From positions 1-25,560 of the forward strand of contig CAMNDM010000048.1 in NCBI GenBank assembly GCA_946535435.1: a DNA stretch of 25,560 nt. The letters run 5' to 3'. The number at the start of each line of letters is the position of its first letter. The first letter of the stretch is position 1. Source of the DNA: Physcocola sp002396385 (lineage in GTDB: Bacteria > Bacteroidota > Bacteroidia > Bacteroidales > Paludibacteraceae). A model generated the notes under the pieces. It saw only the letters and a list, made by a program, of their open reading frames with translations, was not told where the DNA came from and ran no database searches. Both the position numbers and the translations under genes were made by a program. Shown piece after piece: positions 7,810 through 15,739 of this stretch.

Positions 7810-9849
7810 TTACAACTTCAAGAAATTGCAAACATCGTTATATACACTTTCCGCATTAAAGCCAAACTTTTCATCGAGCACTTTGAAAGGTGCAGAATAG
7901 CCAAAATGGTCAAGACCGTGTACGTAACCGTCAACCCCCACCAAAGTCTGCAGCGTCGAAGGCATACCGGCAGTCAGGCCATAAACAGGCACACCAGAAG
8001 GGATCACCTTTTTCTGATAGTCAGTAGTCTGGTTACGGAACAACCCTTCAGAAGGAGCCGAAACAATCTGAATTTTCAGATTTTTCCTTTCCTCCAACAG
8101 TTTAGCGCCATCGAACAAGGTTGCCACCTCAGAGCCACTTGCCACCATCACCACATCGGGCTGTCCAGCACAAGCCTTAACGATATAAGCCCCCTTGGCC
8201 GCATCAAGAGCCTCGTTGTACCTGTTGTCGGCCCCAGTAGGCAGGTCAGCGACATCTTGCCTAGAGAAAATAAGTCCGGTAGGCGAATCGATGTTCTCCA
8301 TAGCAAGTTTCCAAGCAACGGTCGTTTCAGCAGCATCGGCAGGACGCAGCACCAACATACCATTTTTGCCTTTGTGGTTTTTCACTTTTTCAAGCAGACG
8401 AACTTGCGCTTCCTGTTCTACAGGCTGGTGTGTAGGGCCATCTTCACCAACACGGAAAGCATCGTGCGACCATACGTATTTCACAGGCAGACGCATCAGC
8501 GCCGACATACGCATAGCAGGCTTCATATAGTCGGAGAAGACAAAGAAAGTGCCACAAGCTGCAATAACGCCACCGTGAGCGGCAAGACCATTCATCACAC
8601 AAGCCATAGTCAACTCAGAGACACCCATATTCAAGAAAGCGCCAGAGAAGTCACCCTTTCTAATCGGATGAGTCTTTTTCAAGAAACCGTCCGTCTTATC
8701 TGAATTCGAAAGGTCGGCCGAAGCCACAATCATGTTACCCACCTGTTCAGCCAATACACCTAAAACAGCAGCCGAAGCCGTGCGAGTGGCAACGTTCGCC
8801 TTCTGTTCAATTTTGCTATAGTCGATTTTAGGAGCACGTCCACTAAAATACTCTTCCAGTTTTGCAGCCAGATCGGGATGCTGTTTAGCCCACTCAGCCT
8901 GCTTCTTTTTCTTATCAGCAGCCAATTTGGTGAGTTCAGCCAAACGGTCGGCATAGAGTTTCTGTACATCAGGGAAAATTTGGAACGGGTCTTCAGGGTT
9001 TCCACCCAATCCCTTAATGGTGAGCGCCACATCGACACCGGCTTTAGACAGAGGTTGTCCGTGAGTAGAAACCAGCATTTCAGCACTCGAGCCATCAGGC
9101 ATTTTACATCCTTTCCCCATAATAGTATGTCCGATAATGAGGGTAGGTTTGTCGGTAGACTTGTTAGCAGCAGTCAAAGCATCGATAATCTGTTGTGCAT
9201 CGTTACCATCTATTTCAATAACATTCCAATGCCAAGCCCTATATTTAGCGGCGATATCTTCATCATCGACCTCCTCTACACGGGTTGAGAGCTGGATTTG
9301 ATTGGCATCGTAGAACATAATGAGGTTAGAAAGGCCCAAAGTTCCAGCCAAACGTCCAACACCCTCAGAAATTTCTTCCTGAATACCACCATCAGAAATA
9401 AAGGTATAGATTTTATGACTCATCCATTCGCCAAAACGGGCAGCCAAGAAGCGTTCTGCAATAGCGGCACCACAAGCCATAGCGTGTCCTTGTCCGAGCG
9501 GTCCGGAAGTATTCTCAATGCCATGTGTAATGTCGATATCAGGGTGGCCAGGCGTATTACTACCCCACTGACGGAAAGATTTAATATCGTCCATTGTGTA
9601 CTTTCCCGAAAAGAGAAGTACAGAATAGAGCATGGTAGACATATGCCCCGGATCGAGGTAAAAACGGTCGCGACAAACCCAACCCGGGTCGGTAGGATCG
9701 TAGTTCAGGAACTGGGAATAAAGGACATTGATAAAGTCAGCGCCTCCCATTGATCCCCCAGGATGTCCGGACTTTGCTTTTTCAACCATGGCAGCCGTCA
9801 AAATTCTAACATTGTCGGCTGCTCGATTCAATACTTTTAAATCTGCCAT
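7810..9849 (-). CDS. tkt: Transketolase
   Basis: TPP- and Mg-dependent enzyme of the non-oxidative pentose phosphate pathway, moving two-carbon ketol units between sugar phosphates. At 679 residues it is full length. The substrate-binding start is KSGHPGGSMGGADF, the catalytic His region is NTPGHPDIDI.HGIENTSGPLGQG, and the TPP/metal region is SDGGIQEEISEG...YDANQIQLS. The pyrimidine-domain segment is GEDGPTHQPVEQEAQ. The TPP motif reads SDGGIQEE rather than the classical GDGCLMEG, a variant expected to be functional because the flanking ligands are intact. It starts 31 bp after the DUF6048 gene and has no clear promoter, so it is probably the last gene of the long operon beginning at 13700. 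A terminator follows. Confidence 0.96.
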   Translation of the reverse strand: MADLKVLNRAADNVRILTAAMVEKAKSGHPGGSMGGADFINVLYSQFLNYDPTDPGWVCRDRFYLDPGHMSTMLYSVLLFSGKYTMDDIKSFRQWGSNTPGHPDIDITHGIENTSGPLGQGHAMACGAAIAERFLAARFGEWMSHKIYTFISDGGIQEEISEGVGRLAGTLGLSNLIMFYDANQIQLSTRVEEVDDEDIAAKYRAWHWNVIEIDGNDAQQIIDALTAANKSTDKPTLIIGHTIMGKGCKMPDGSSAEMLVSTHGQPLSKAGVDVALTIKGLGGNPEDPFQIFPDVQKLYADRLAELTKLAADKKKKQAEWAKQHPDLAAKLEEYFSGRAPKIDYSKIEQKANVATRTASAAVLGVLAEQVGNMIVASADLSNSDKTDGFLKKTHPIRKGDFSGAFLNMGVSELTMACVMNGLAAHGGVIAACGTFFVFSDYMKPAMRMSALMRLPVKYVWSHDAFRVGEDGPTHQPVEQEAQVRLLEKVKNHKGKNGMLVLRPADAAETTVAWKLAMENIDSPTGLIFSRQDVADLPTGADNRYNEALDAAKGAYIVKACAGQPDVVMVASGSEVATLFDGAKLLEERKNLKIQIVSAPSEGLFRNQTTDYQKKVIPSGVPVYGLTAGMPSTLQTLVGVDGYVHGLDHFGYSAPFKVLDEKFGFNAESVYNDVCNFLKL

Positions 9850-9880
9850 TATATTGTAATATGTAATTTATTTCTATACT

Positions 9881-10594
9881 CTAAAAAAAGAAGCTAACCA
9901 AATAGCGAAGTCCCCAGGTAACACCGTTCTTATCGCCAAAACCAGGGGCATAAGATTGATTGATAGCGACAGAAGTACCCTCGTTATTGCGGAAATGGTC
10001 TGTTCTTGGAGAAAACGACCATTTATAACAACCTTCAAAACCAAGATACAGCCTATTATAGACAGGCACCCTGACCCCACCTAAGAATTCACCCCACTGG
10101 GCGAAGGTATTATCAGAAACACTTATCGTGCTGCTACTGCCCCACTCAGGCTGAGCCACAGCCACATTTAAAATATCATAATCATAAACGGAAAAAGCAT
10201 ATCTTACGCCAATAAAACACGTAGGTTTAAACCGTTTTACAGATTTGATCATATTAAAATCGAGACCAGCCTTAAAATAAGGGCCTTTGACCTTATAAGC
10301 GTAATCGTCAGGTTGAACCACGTAATTAGAATAATCTGACGATGCGTCATATGAAGCATACCCGACCAAGACAGTCGGGAAGAATGTATTTTTTAAATTG
10401 ACCGACAATGAAGCATTTGCCCCTTTGTGTTTGCTATCGCCTATAACCGACATAACAGGTTCAACGACATCAACGTCTAAAAAGAAGCCCTTATACCATC
10501 TGTTAGAGACAGAGGTAGAATCTGACGCATTAGCACTGGCAACCATCATAAGGCACGCAAGGCTACTCCATATATATTTTAACGTTCTGAGCAT
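9881..10594 (-). CDS. DUF6048-type outer-membrane beta-barrel protein
   Basis: Predicted exported outer-membrane protein of 237 residues and unknown function. The N-terminus MLRTLKYIWSSLACLMM followed by VASANA looks like a Sec signal peptide with signal peptidase I cleavage near residue 23. The rest alternates short beta-strand-like segments with many aromatic residues. It ends in SFFF, the terminal-Phe signature used by the BAM complex to recognise barrels. A longer frame reaches 10717, but the ATG at 10594 gives the signal peptide. It overlaps the preceding lipoprotein gene by 32 bp, and that pairing is recurrent in Bacteroidota as I recall it (DUF6452-DUF6048). The DUF number is from memory. 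Confidence 0.8.
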   Translation of the reverse strand: MLRTLKYIWSSLACLMMVASANASDSTSVSNRWYKGFFLDVDVVEPVMSVIGDSKHKGANASLSVNLKNTFFPTVLVGYASYDASSDYSNYVVQPDDYAYKVKGPYFKAGLDFNMIKSVKRFKPTCFIGVRYAFSVYDYDILNVAVAQPEWGSSSTISVSDNTFAQWGEFLGGVRVPVYNRLYLGFEGCYKWSFSPRTDHFRNNEGTSVAINQSYAPGFGDKNGVTWGLRYLVSFFF

Positions 10595-11051
10595 CGTATG
10601 CACCGTTGACAAAATGATTAGTAATAGAAATTGAGTCTTCGACACGACCACTTGCAAAATATACAGTGTCGATGTAAGAAACAATACGAGCACCGCATTC
10701 TGCAGAGACAAACTCATAGGCGTTTACATGAGACACTATAATAGTATCGTGCAGGTAAGGGCTGTTCAAAAAATAGCGCGACTTCGAAGAAGACGGGTCT
10801 AGAGCAAGTTTGAACGTGTAAACACCGGCAGTATCTGTATAATCTGTAGCAATCAGCTTACCATCCTTCACCCTATAAAGCGAAAAAGTGTCGACAAGCG
10901 GGAAGTATTGGGAGGGAACAGTCCGGTGGTATAGAGTCAAGCTCATAGAGGTATACATATCTTCCTTGCAGGCATCGTTGTCGCACGAAGCAAAGAGCAA
11001 GCACAACGGGAATGCGACAAGAAGGAATACATATTTAAACAAACGACCCAT
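10563..11051 (-). CDS. DUF6452-type lipoprotein
   Basis: Predicted lipoprotein of 162 residues. A basic start (MGRLFKYV), a hydrophobic core and the lipobox LFASC at residues 19-23 predict acylation on Cys23. The Asp and Asn after the cysteine (CDND) match the acidic signal that helps surface export of Bacteroidota lipoproteins. The mature part is beta-rich with no known catalytic motif. The frame could start at a TTG at 11060, but the ATG at 11051 fits better. Its 3' end overlaps the DUF6048 barrel gene by 32 bp, which suggests translational coupling and a joint role in the outer membrane. The function is unknown. Confidence 0.82.
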   Translation of the reverse strand: MGRLFKYVFLLVAFPLCLLFASCDNDACKEDMYTSMSLTLYHRTVPSQYFPLVDTFSLYRVKDGKLIATDYTDTAGVYTFKLALDPSSSKSRYFLNSPYLHDTIIVSHVNAYEFVSAECGARIVSYIDTVYFASGRVEDSISITNHFVNGAYDAQNVKIYME

Positions 11052-11060
11052 CAGTAACAA

Positions 11061-11579
11061 TTATTTGAGAACAACGATATCAGAGATATTTTTCCTTTTC
11101 TTTTCAGGGACGGCAACTGAAGAGTCGGCATATCCGATAGGAATCATCACCACAGGCTCCTCTTGAGCGTCGTCTATATTTAAAGCCTTGCGGCACAAGT
11201 CAGGTTCAAAAGCACAAACCCAGCAAGACCCAAGTCCGCACTGAGTGGCAGCCAAAATGATATGGTCGGCCAAAATAGCCAAATCAACATCACTATGGTC
11301 CTTATTGTCAAAACGTTCCCTGTGCCACGATTGGTCATGATGGGCAGAAACTACTATAATGGTAGAAACCTTATCCATCCACTCACGGGCATAAGCCAGT
11401 TTCAAATTTGCTAAAACATCTGGCGAACTAGCGACATAAATGGTCCAAGGTTGACGATTACAAGCAGAGGGAGCCAATCTGGCACAATCGAGAATATAAT
11501 CGATTTTCTCTTTCTCAACCTTTTTATCGATGTAATTTCTTACAGAGAAACGTTTTGCTATGATTTCGTGCAAATCCAT
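11061..11579 (-). CDS. Nitroreductase family protein
   Basis: FMN-dependent oxidoreductase of the nitroreductase fold, 172 residues, cytoplasmic. The N-terminal FMN-binding start KRFSVRNYIDKKVEKEKI and the next segment ARLAPSACNRQPW are typical. The late motif LAATQCGLGSCWVCAFEP and the tail VVMIPIGYAD...PEKKRK also fit. Enzymes of this type reduce nitro-aromatics, quinones or flavins with NAD(P)H; the real substrate cannot be told from sequence. It lies 3 bp after the preceding small membrane-anchored protein gene and 9 bp before the lipoprotein gene, within the same apparent operon. Confidence 0.92.
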   Translation of the reverse strand: MDLHEIIAKRFSVRNYIDKKVEKEKIDYILDCARLAPSACNRQPWTIYVASSPDVLANLKLAYAREWMDKVSTIIVVSAHHDQSWHRERFDNKDHSDVDLAILADHIILAATQCGLGSCWVCAFEPDLCRKALNIDDAQEEPVVMIPIGYADSSVAVPEKKRKNISDIVVLK

Positions 11580-11582
11580 AAA

Positions 11583-12107
11583 TTACTGGAACCCTCTAAC
11601 CTCCCGTTTTAATCCTTCCAACGCCGCCTGAATAGGCGTAGCGTTTTCAGTGTCGTTATACTTTTCAATAATGATTTTAGCCAACTCAACAGCAGGCACA
11701 TTGTCAGGCATTTGGCTTGCAACAGTGTTTATGAACTGCAACAAGTTTTCCTTAGCGCCACGCACCATCAGCCAGACATCGTTGCTTACATATATCTGCT
11801 GTGTCACATTATGGTCAAACTCTTCCCGAATGGTAGTAATAAGAGCCAGGTGCAACATTTGAGCCGACATACCAGGAGATTGGACACGGACAACCAAGCT
11901 ATCGGGATTCAGACGTTCCAGCAACAAAGCCAAACGCTCGTATGCGGTAAGTCTGATAGGATTAAGGGCCTTAGCAGCCTCCTTCTTCATCTCAAAATAA
12001 CGCTTACGCTCGGCATTTCTGAAAAAACGGTCTAAAATGAAATAGGCCATAATAAGAACGAGAATGCCAGAAGCAGACATTTTAACTATTTCGAGTATTG
12101 TATTCAT
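11583..12107 (-). CDS. Conserved membrane-anchored protein of unknown function
   Basis: A 174-residue protein with one N-terminal transmembrane helix (about residues 8-27, MSASGILVLIMAYFILD). A basic linker (RKRYFEMKKEAAK) follows, then a cytoplasmic alpha/beta domain of about 130 residues. The sequence LNPIRLTAYERLALLLERL is likely amphipathic. I recall it as a Bacteroidota-restricted conserved family (possibly DUF7935) but do not know its function. It lies 14 bp after the glycosyltransferase gene and 3 bp before the nitroreductase gene, so it is co-transcribed. Confidence 0.78.
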   Translation of the reverse strand: MNTILEIVKMSASGILVLIMAYFILDRFFRNAERKRYFEMKKEAAKALNPIRLTAYERLALLLERLNPDSLVVRVQSPGMSAQMLHLALITTIREEFDHNVTQQIYVSNDVWLMVRGAKENLLQFINTVASQMPDNVPAVELAKIIIEKYNDTENATPIQAALEGLKREVRGFQ

Positions 12108-12121
12108 CGTCGGAATAACAG

Positions 12122-13120
12122 TTAATTATCATCTAATTTACTAAAGCCAAGGCCATGGTCTTCCAAGTTGAGCAATTCTTCCAATTGGTATTTGTTCCTG
12201 TTCGGAGAATTCCTCGACACTAATTCAGCCACGAAACCTGTAAGGAAGAGCTGAGTACCAAGAATCATCATGGTAAGAGCCAGGAAGAAGTATGGGCTGT
12301 TGGTGACTAACGGAGCCGGAGTATTAGCCAAGATATGGCTCAGTTTAATACCACCGACCACACAGACAGCCACAAGTCCAATAAAGAACATCACAGAACC
12401 AACCACACCGAAGAAGTGCATCGGTTTTTTCCCGAAAGAAGAAAGGAACCATAACGACAACAAATCGAGATAACCGTTAACGAAACGGTTCAAACCGAAT
12501 TTTGTCACCCCATACTTTCGAGCCTGGTGCTGAACCACTTTCTCACCAATACGGTTAAACCCTGCCTCTTTAGCCAAATAAGGAACATAGCGGTGCATTT
12601 CGCCATAGACCTCAATATTTTTAACGACCGCCTTTTTATAGGCCTTCAGTCCACAGTTGAAATCATGGAGGTTATGAATACCCGAGATAGCCCTTGTAGT
12701 GGCATTGAACAATTTAGAAGGCAAATTTTTAGTGAGTTTGTTATCGTAGCGTTTCTTCTTCCACCCCGACACCAAATCGTAATTCTCTTCGGTAATCATC
12801 CGATAAAGTTCCGGTATTTCATCTGGGCTGTCTTGAAGGTCAGCATCCATAGTAATAACTACATCACCCTCAGCCTCTTTGAATCCACAATAGAGGGCGG
12901 CGCTTTTCCCGTAATTGCGTCGGAATTTAATACCCTTGACACAATCTGACTGTTCGCTCAGTTTTTTAATCACCTGCCAAGAGTTGTCGGTGCTACCATC
13001 ATTCACAAAGATGACCTCGTACGAGAAACTGTTGGCCTGCATAACTCTATCAATCCAGGAAAACAATTCCGGCAAGGACTCTTCCTCGTTAAATAACGGA
13101 ATAACCACTGAAATATTCAT
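12122..13120 (-). CDS. Family 2 glycosyltransferase, DPM1/GtrB-like membrane enzyme
   Basis: A 332-residue glycosyltransferase with an N-terminal GT-A domain and two C-terminal transmembrane helices (about residues 233-262 and 273-302). The nucleotide-binding start is VVIPLFNEEESLPEL, followed by VNDGSTDNS and the metal-binding MDADLQD. The RRNYGKSAAL segment and the C-terminal membrane pair are typical of enzymes that load a sugar onto undecaprenyl phosphate (GtrB, ArnC and dolichyl-phosphate mannose synthase types). The lipid-linked sugar probably feeds glycan decoration, but the sugar cannot be predicted. The upstream partner is a DUF4199 membrane protein, a pairing frequent in Bacteroidota. 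Confidence 0.93.
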   Translation of the reverse strand: MNISVVIPLFNEEESLPELFSWIDRVMQANSFSYEVIFVNDGSTDNSWQVIKKLSEQSDCVKGIKFRRNYGKSAALYCGFKEAEGDVVITMDADLQDSPDEIPELYRMITEENYDLVSGWKKKRYDNKLTKNLPSKLFNATTRAISGIHNLHDFNCGLKAYKKAVVKNIEVYGEMHRYVPYLAKEAGFNRIGEKVVQHQARKYGVTKFGLNRFVNGYLDLLSLWFLSSFGKKPMHFFGVVGSVMFFIGLVAVCVVGGIKLSHILANTPAPLVTNSPYFFLALTMMILGTQLFLTGFVAELVSRNSPNRNKYQLEELLNLEDHGLGFSKLDDN

Positions 13121-13142
13121 AACTGTCTAAATAAAAAGCAAA

Positions 13143-13700
13143 TTAACTAACCATACCTTTTTTCGCAATAAAAGGCGAATAAACAAAAGTGGCAACTGTA
13201 CCAGAAAAAAGGTAAGAAAACCACAAATTGAAGGCAACGGAGTAAGCAGACAAAGAGAGAACAATCTGTTTCTCTTTTTGCAATTCGTCGAGCGAAAGCC
13301 ACATCTTAATACCATTTTCAACAGCATACTGGTACTGAAGTTCCATTTGTGCGAAAAGATCGGCAAAAAACTGTGGATGGAAGCGTAAAAACAAATACAC
13401 ACCCAAAGTAATGACCATTCCACTCAAAAAGAAGAAACGGAAACCGAACAATACGGATTGAATATAAGAAATGCTGCCTTTAAGCACTGTATTTCGACAG
13501 AAAACAGTGTAACGGATAGCAGAAACGCCCGCTATAGCCACAACCGCACATGTCGTAAATGTCATGAAGGAGACGGCATCACGTCTGAAAATGCAGAACA
13601 GCAATCCGCCCGCAAAAAGAATTGATATTGCGGTGATTAAGGCTGCCTTCATCTGAAGATTTGAGACGAGCCTGCGTATTTCAATTTCATTCGAATCCAT
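13143..13700 (-). CDS. DUF4199 family membrane protein
   Basis: A 185-residue inner-membrane protein with four predicted helices: around residues 17-35 (AALITAISILFAGGLLFC), 43-62 (VSFMTFTTCAVVAIAGV), 85-106 (FGFRFFFLSGMVITLGVYLF) and 152-173 (YSVAFNLWFSYLFSGTVAT). This matches DUF4199, known only as a conserved Bacteroidota family of unknown role. It is the first gene of the apparent operon running to transketolase, 22 bp ahead of the glycosyltransferase. It may assist lipid-linked sugar transfer or flipping, but this rests only on position. A promoter candidate lies at 13731-13738. Confidence 0.85.
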   Translation of the reverse strand: MDSNEIEIRRLVSNLQMKAALITAISILFAGGLLFCIFRRDAVSFMTFTTCAVVAIAGVSAIRYTVFCRNTVLKGSISYIQSVLFGFRFFFLSGMVITLGVYLFLRFHPQFFADLFAQMELQYQYAVENGIKMWLSLDELQKEKQIVLSLSAYSVAFNLWFSYLFSGTVATFVYSPFIAKKGMVS

Positions 13701-13730
13701 CCTTCTTTACAGATTGCGCATATTATTTTG

Positions 13731-13738
13731 CAAAAGTA
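13731..13738 (-). promoter_or_regulatory. Probable -7 box for the DUF4199-to-tkt operon
   Basis: Minus-strand TACTTTTG fits TAnnTTTG, about 30 nt upstream of the DUF4199 start. Only T-rich sequence occurs at the -33 position, so this is a one-box match. Confidence 0.6.
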
Positions 13739-13810
13739 ACGCTTTTTTGCCTAAAAATCTTCTGTTTGTACAATTTTATTAAAGCAGAAGACAACGACAG
13801 GATAAAGATG

Positions 13811-13828
13811 GCCGATTGTCGGCTTTTT
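13811..13828 (+). terminator. Terminator-like small hairpin upstream of manA
   Basis: GCCGA-TTG-TCGGC followed by six T. It would stop plus-strand transcription just ahead of the manA promoter, yet no plus-strand gene lies upstream. It could insulate manA or be fortuitous, as the stem is only 5 bp. Confidence 0.4.
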
Positions 13829-13832
13829 TATG

Positions 13833-13840
13833 TAATTTTG
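13833..13840 (+). promoter_or_regulatory. -7 box of the manA promoter
   Basis: TAATTTTG fits TAnnTTTG and lies 23 nt upstream of the manA ATG. No TTTG is found at the -33 spacing. Confidence 0.65.
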
Positions 13841-13863
13841 CATAGAAAAGACATTTGTACCAT

Positions 13864-14904
13864 ATGGAGATTCTATATCCGCTTTTATTTGAGAATAACT
13901 TCCACAAAGTAGTATGGGGTGGCAACCGCCTGAAACCATTGAAAGGACTGGCAGCAGACGACGAGCCCATCGGCGAGAGTTGGGAGGTCAGCGCTGTTCC
14001 CAAAAGCAAAAGCATTGTAAAGAACGGTCCATTAGCAGGTAAAGACCTTGGCTTTCTGACGAAGGAATACAAAGAACTGATGTTAGGGAAAGCCGTATCG
14101 AAAAAATACGGACAGGAATTTCCTCTACTTATTAAATATATTGATGCCGCAAAAGACTTGTCGATACAAGTACACCCAAACGACCAACTAGCACAAAAGA
14201 GGCACCACTGTTTCGGCAAGACCGAAATGTGGTTCATTATGAAAGCCGAACCCGGCGCCTACCTGTATTCCGGATTGAAAGAACAGATAAATCCCGAAGA
14301 ACTACAAGAGCATGTGAAAAAAGGGAGTATATGCGATGTACTGGCAAAACATGAAGTAAAGGCCGGCGATGTGTTCTACATACCATCGGGTCGAATTCAT
14401 GCCATCTGTGGAGGCATTCTTTTGGCCGAAATCCAACAAAGCAGCGACATCACCTACCGTATATACGACTACAACCGCCCAGGTCTGGACGGTAAGCTGA
14501 GAGAATTACACACCGAGGAAGCCAAAGACGCGATAGACTACACAATTGAACCAGACTACCGCACACATTACAAACATAAGATAAACAAGCCCGTTCCTGT
14601 TGTATCAAGCGAATTCTTCGTCACTAAGCTACTCGAAGTCGACCGGTCCTTTCACCGGAAGCTCTATAAATACGACAGTTTCATTATTTACATGTGTCTT
14701 TCTGGCGACTGCACCATCAGAATTAAAAGCACAGAGGGCTACGGCTGGTGGAAAATGCCCGACAAGGCAAACCGTGAAATCCACTTGTCGGAAGGCAATA
14801 GCTGCCTTATACCCGCATCGGTAGCCGACTTCCATGTAACGCCGCATAATGAAAACGGTATTACGCGCCTTTTAGAAACTTATATTGACAACAAGAACTT
14901 TTAA
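13864..14904 (+). CDS. manA: Mannose-6-phosphate isomerase, class I
   Basis: Zinc-dependent aldose-ketose isomerase interconverting mannose 6-phosphate and fructose 6-phosphate, supplying GDP-mannose or letting mannose enter glycolysis. At 346 residues it is a short bacterial type I enzyme. Zinc-ligand regions are IQVHPNDQLA, GKTEMWFIM and FYIPSGRIHA. The catalytic region AEIQQSSDITYRIYDYNR is conserved. An in-frame TTG lies three codons upstream, but the ATG at 13864 begins the usual MEILYPLLF. It is divergent from the glycosyltransferase operon. There is no clear terminator before the queC promoter, so some read-through is possible. Confidence 0.95.
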   Translation: MEILYPLLFENNFHKVVWGGNRLKPLKGLAADDEPIGESWEVSAVPKSKSIVKNGPLAGKDLGFLTKEYKELMLGKAVSKKYGQEFPLLIKYIDAAKDLSIQVHPNDQLAQKRHHCFGKTEMWFIMKAEPGAYLYSGLKEQINPEELQEHVKKGSICDVLAKHEVKAGDVFYIPSGRIHAICGGILLAEIQQSSDITYRIYDYNRPGLDGKLRELHTEEAKDAIDYTIEPDYRTHYKHKINKPVPVVSSEFFVTKLLEVDRSFHRKLYKYDSFIIYMCLSGDCTIRIKSTEGYGWWKMPDKANREIHLSEGNSCLIPASVADFHVTPHNENGITRLLETYIDNKNF

Positions 14905-14919
14905 GTTGAAGAAAAAATG

Positions 14920-14927
14920 TAACTTTG
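14920..14927 (+). promoter_or_regulatory. -7 box of the queC-queF promoter
   Basis: TAACTTTG fits TAnnTTTG. The start of transcription would be near 14933, just ahead of the preQ1 aptamer. No TTTG is present at the -33 spacing. Confidence 0.65.
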
Positions 14928-14946
14928 CAGTGTAACTGTGAGGTTT

Positions 14947-14978
14947 CCGTGTGCTTGAACACCACGTAAAAAACAAGG
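14947..14978 (+). promoter_or_regulatory. preQ1-I riboswitch upstream of queC
   Basis: H-type pseudoknot matching the preQ1 class I aptamer. P1 is CGTG (14948-14951) with CACG (14963-14966). The loop is TGCTTGAACAC. The tail is T, six A, then CAAG. P2 is CTTG (14954-14957) with CAAG (14974-14977). Aligned to the Bacillus subtilis queC aptamer, the ligand-contacting U6, C17 and A30 equivalents are T14952, C14962 and A14973, all present. P2 keeps pairing with changed bases, which is covariation. preQ1 binding should lower queCF expression. The roughly 80-nt stretch before the start codon would hold the expression platform. Confidence 0.86.
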
Positions 14979-15059
14979 TTGACCGTTTTGTCATGCATTT
15001 AAGGTATGGGAACGTCTGTAGCTGCGAAGACCTCAACACGCCATAAAAACAATAGAGCA

Positions 15060-15737
15060 ATGGATATGAAAGAAAGCGCAGTCGTACTGCTTAGCGGAGG
15101 TCAAGACTCTACCACATGCCTTTTTTGGGCAATGAGGGAATTCAAAAAGGTGTACGCCATCGGATTCAAGTACGGGCAAAAGCACGTAAAAGAAAACGAC
15201 ATAGCCGCACAAATAGCCAAAGAGAACAACATACCGTTTCATTTATGCGAGTTAGACGTGTTCAAGCAGTTCACACACAACTCGCTAACAGACCCCACAA
15301 TTGAGATAGACAAAGAAAAGCCAGCGGGCAGTTACCCCAACACCTTTGTCCCCGGCAGAAATATGATATTTCTTACCTATGCGGCCGTCTACGCTTTCGG
15401 CATAGGCGTCCACAACCTGGTAACAGGAGTTGGTCAAGCCGACTACAGCGGTTACCCCGACTGCAGGAACAACTTCATTAAAAGTCTGAACACATCGCTA
15501 GGTCTGGCTATGGACTACGAGTTTGAGATTCACACACCACTGATGTGGTTAAACAAAGAACAGACTTGGGAACTGGCCGACCAATTGGGAGTGCTTGAAC
15601 TTATACGAACACGCACACTGACCTGCTACAACGGCATTGTAGCAAATGGTTGTGGCGAATGTCCGGCATGCAAACTTAGAGCCGAAGGACTGAAAGGATA
15701 CTTAGACAAGAAAAAACTAATGACATTAAATAAATAA
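15060..15737 (+). CDS. queC: 7-cyano-7-deazaguanine synthase QueC
   Basis: ATP-dependent enzyme converting 7-carboxy-7-deazaguanine plus ammonia to preQ0 in queuosine biosynthesis. The PP-loop VVLLSGGQDSTT lies at residues 8-19. The C-terminal zinc site is GCGECPACKLR with a fourth Cys in TCYNG. The middle segment NTFVPGRNMIFLTYA is a QueC hallmark. The frame is open from 15006, but the start at 15060 (MDMKES, or MKES at 15066) is far more likely, because upstream codons lie in the riboswitch leader. The result is 225 aa, normal for the family. It sits 2 bp ahead of queF. The earlier pathway genes queD and queE are not in the window. Confidence 0.96.
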   Translation: MDMKESAVVLLSGGQDSTTCLFWAMREFKKVYAIGFKYGQKHVKENDIAAQIAKENNIPFHLCELDVFKQFTHNSLTDPTIEIDKEKPAGSYPNTFVPGRNMIFLTYAAVYAFGIGVHNLVTGVGQADYSGYPDCRNNFIKSLNTSLGLAMDYEFEIHTPLMWLNKEQTWELADQLGVLELIRTRTLTCYNGIVANGCGECPACKLRAEGLKGYLDKKKLMTLNK

Positions 15738-15739
15738 AG

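Noticed and set aside
7906..8703. Long plus-strand open frame of 265 codons opposite transketolase
   Set aside because: Lies wholly antisense to a conserved enzyme; its residues (many His, Arg and Ser) are those expected from reverse reading.
15006..15059. Upstream in-frame ATG start for queC
   Set aside because: Would add about 18 basic residues not found in QueC, encoded in the riboswitch leader.
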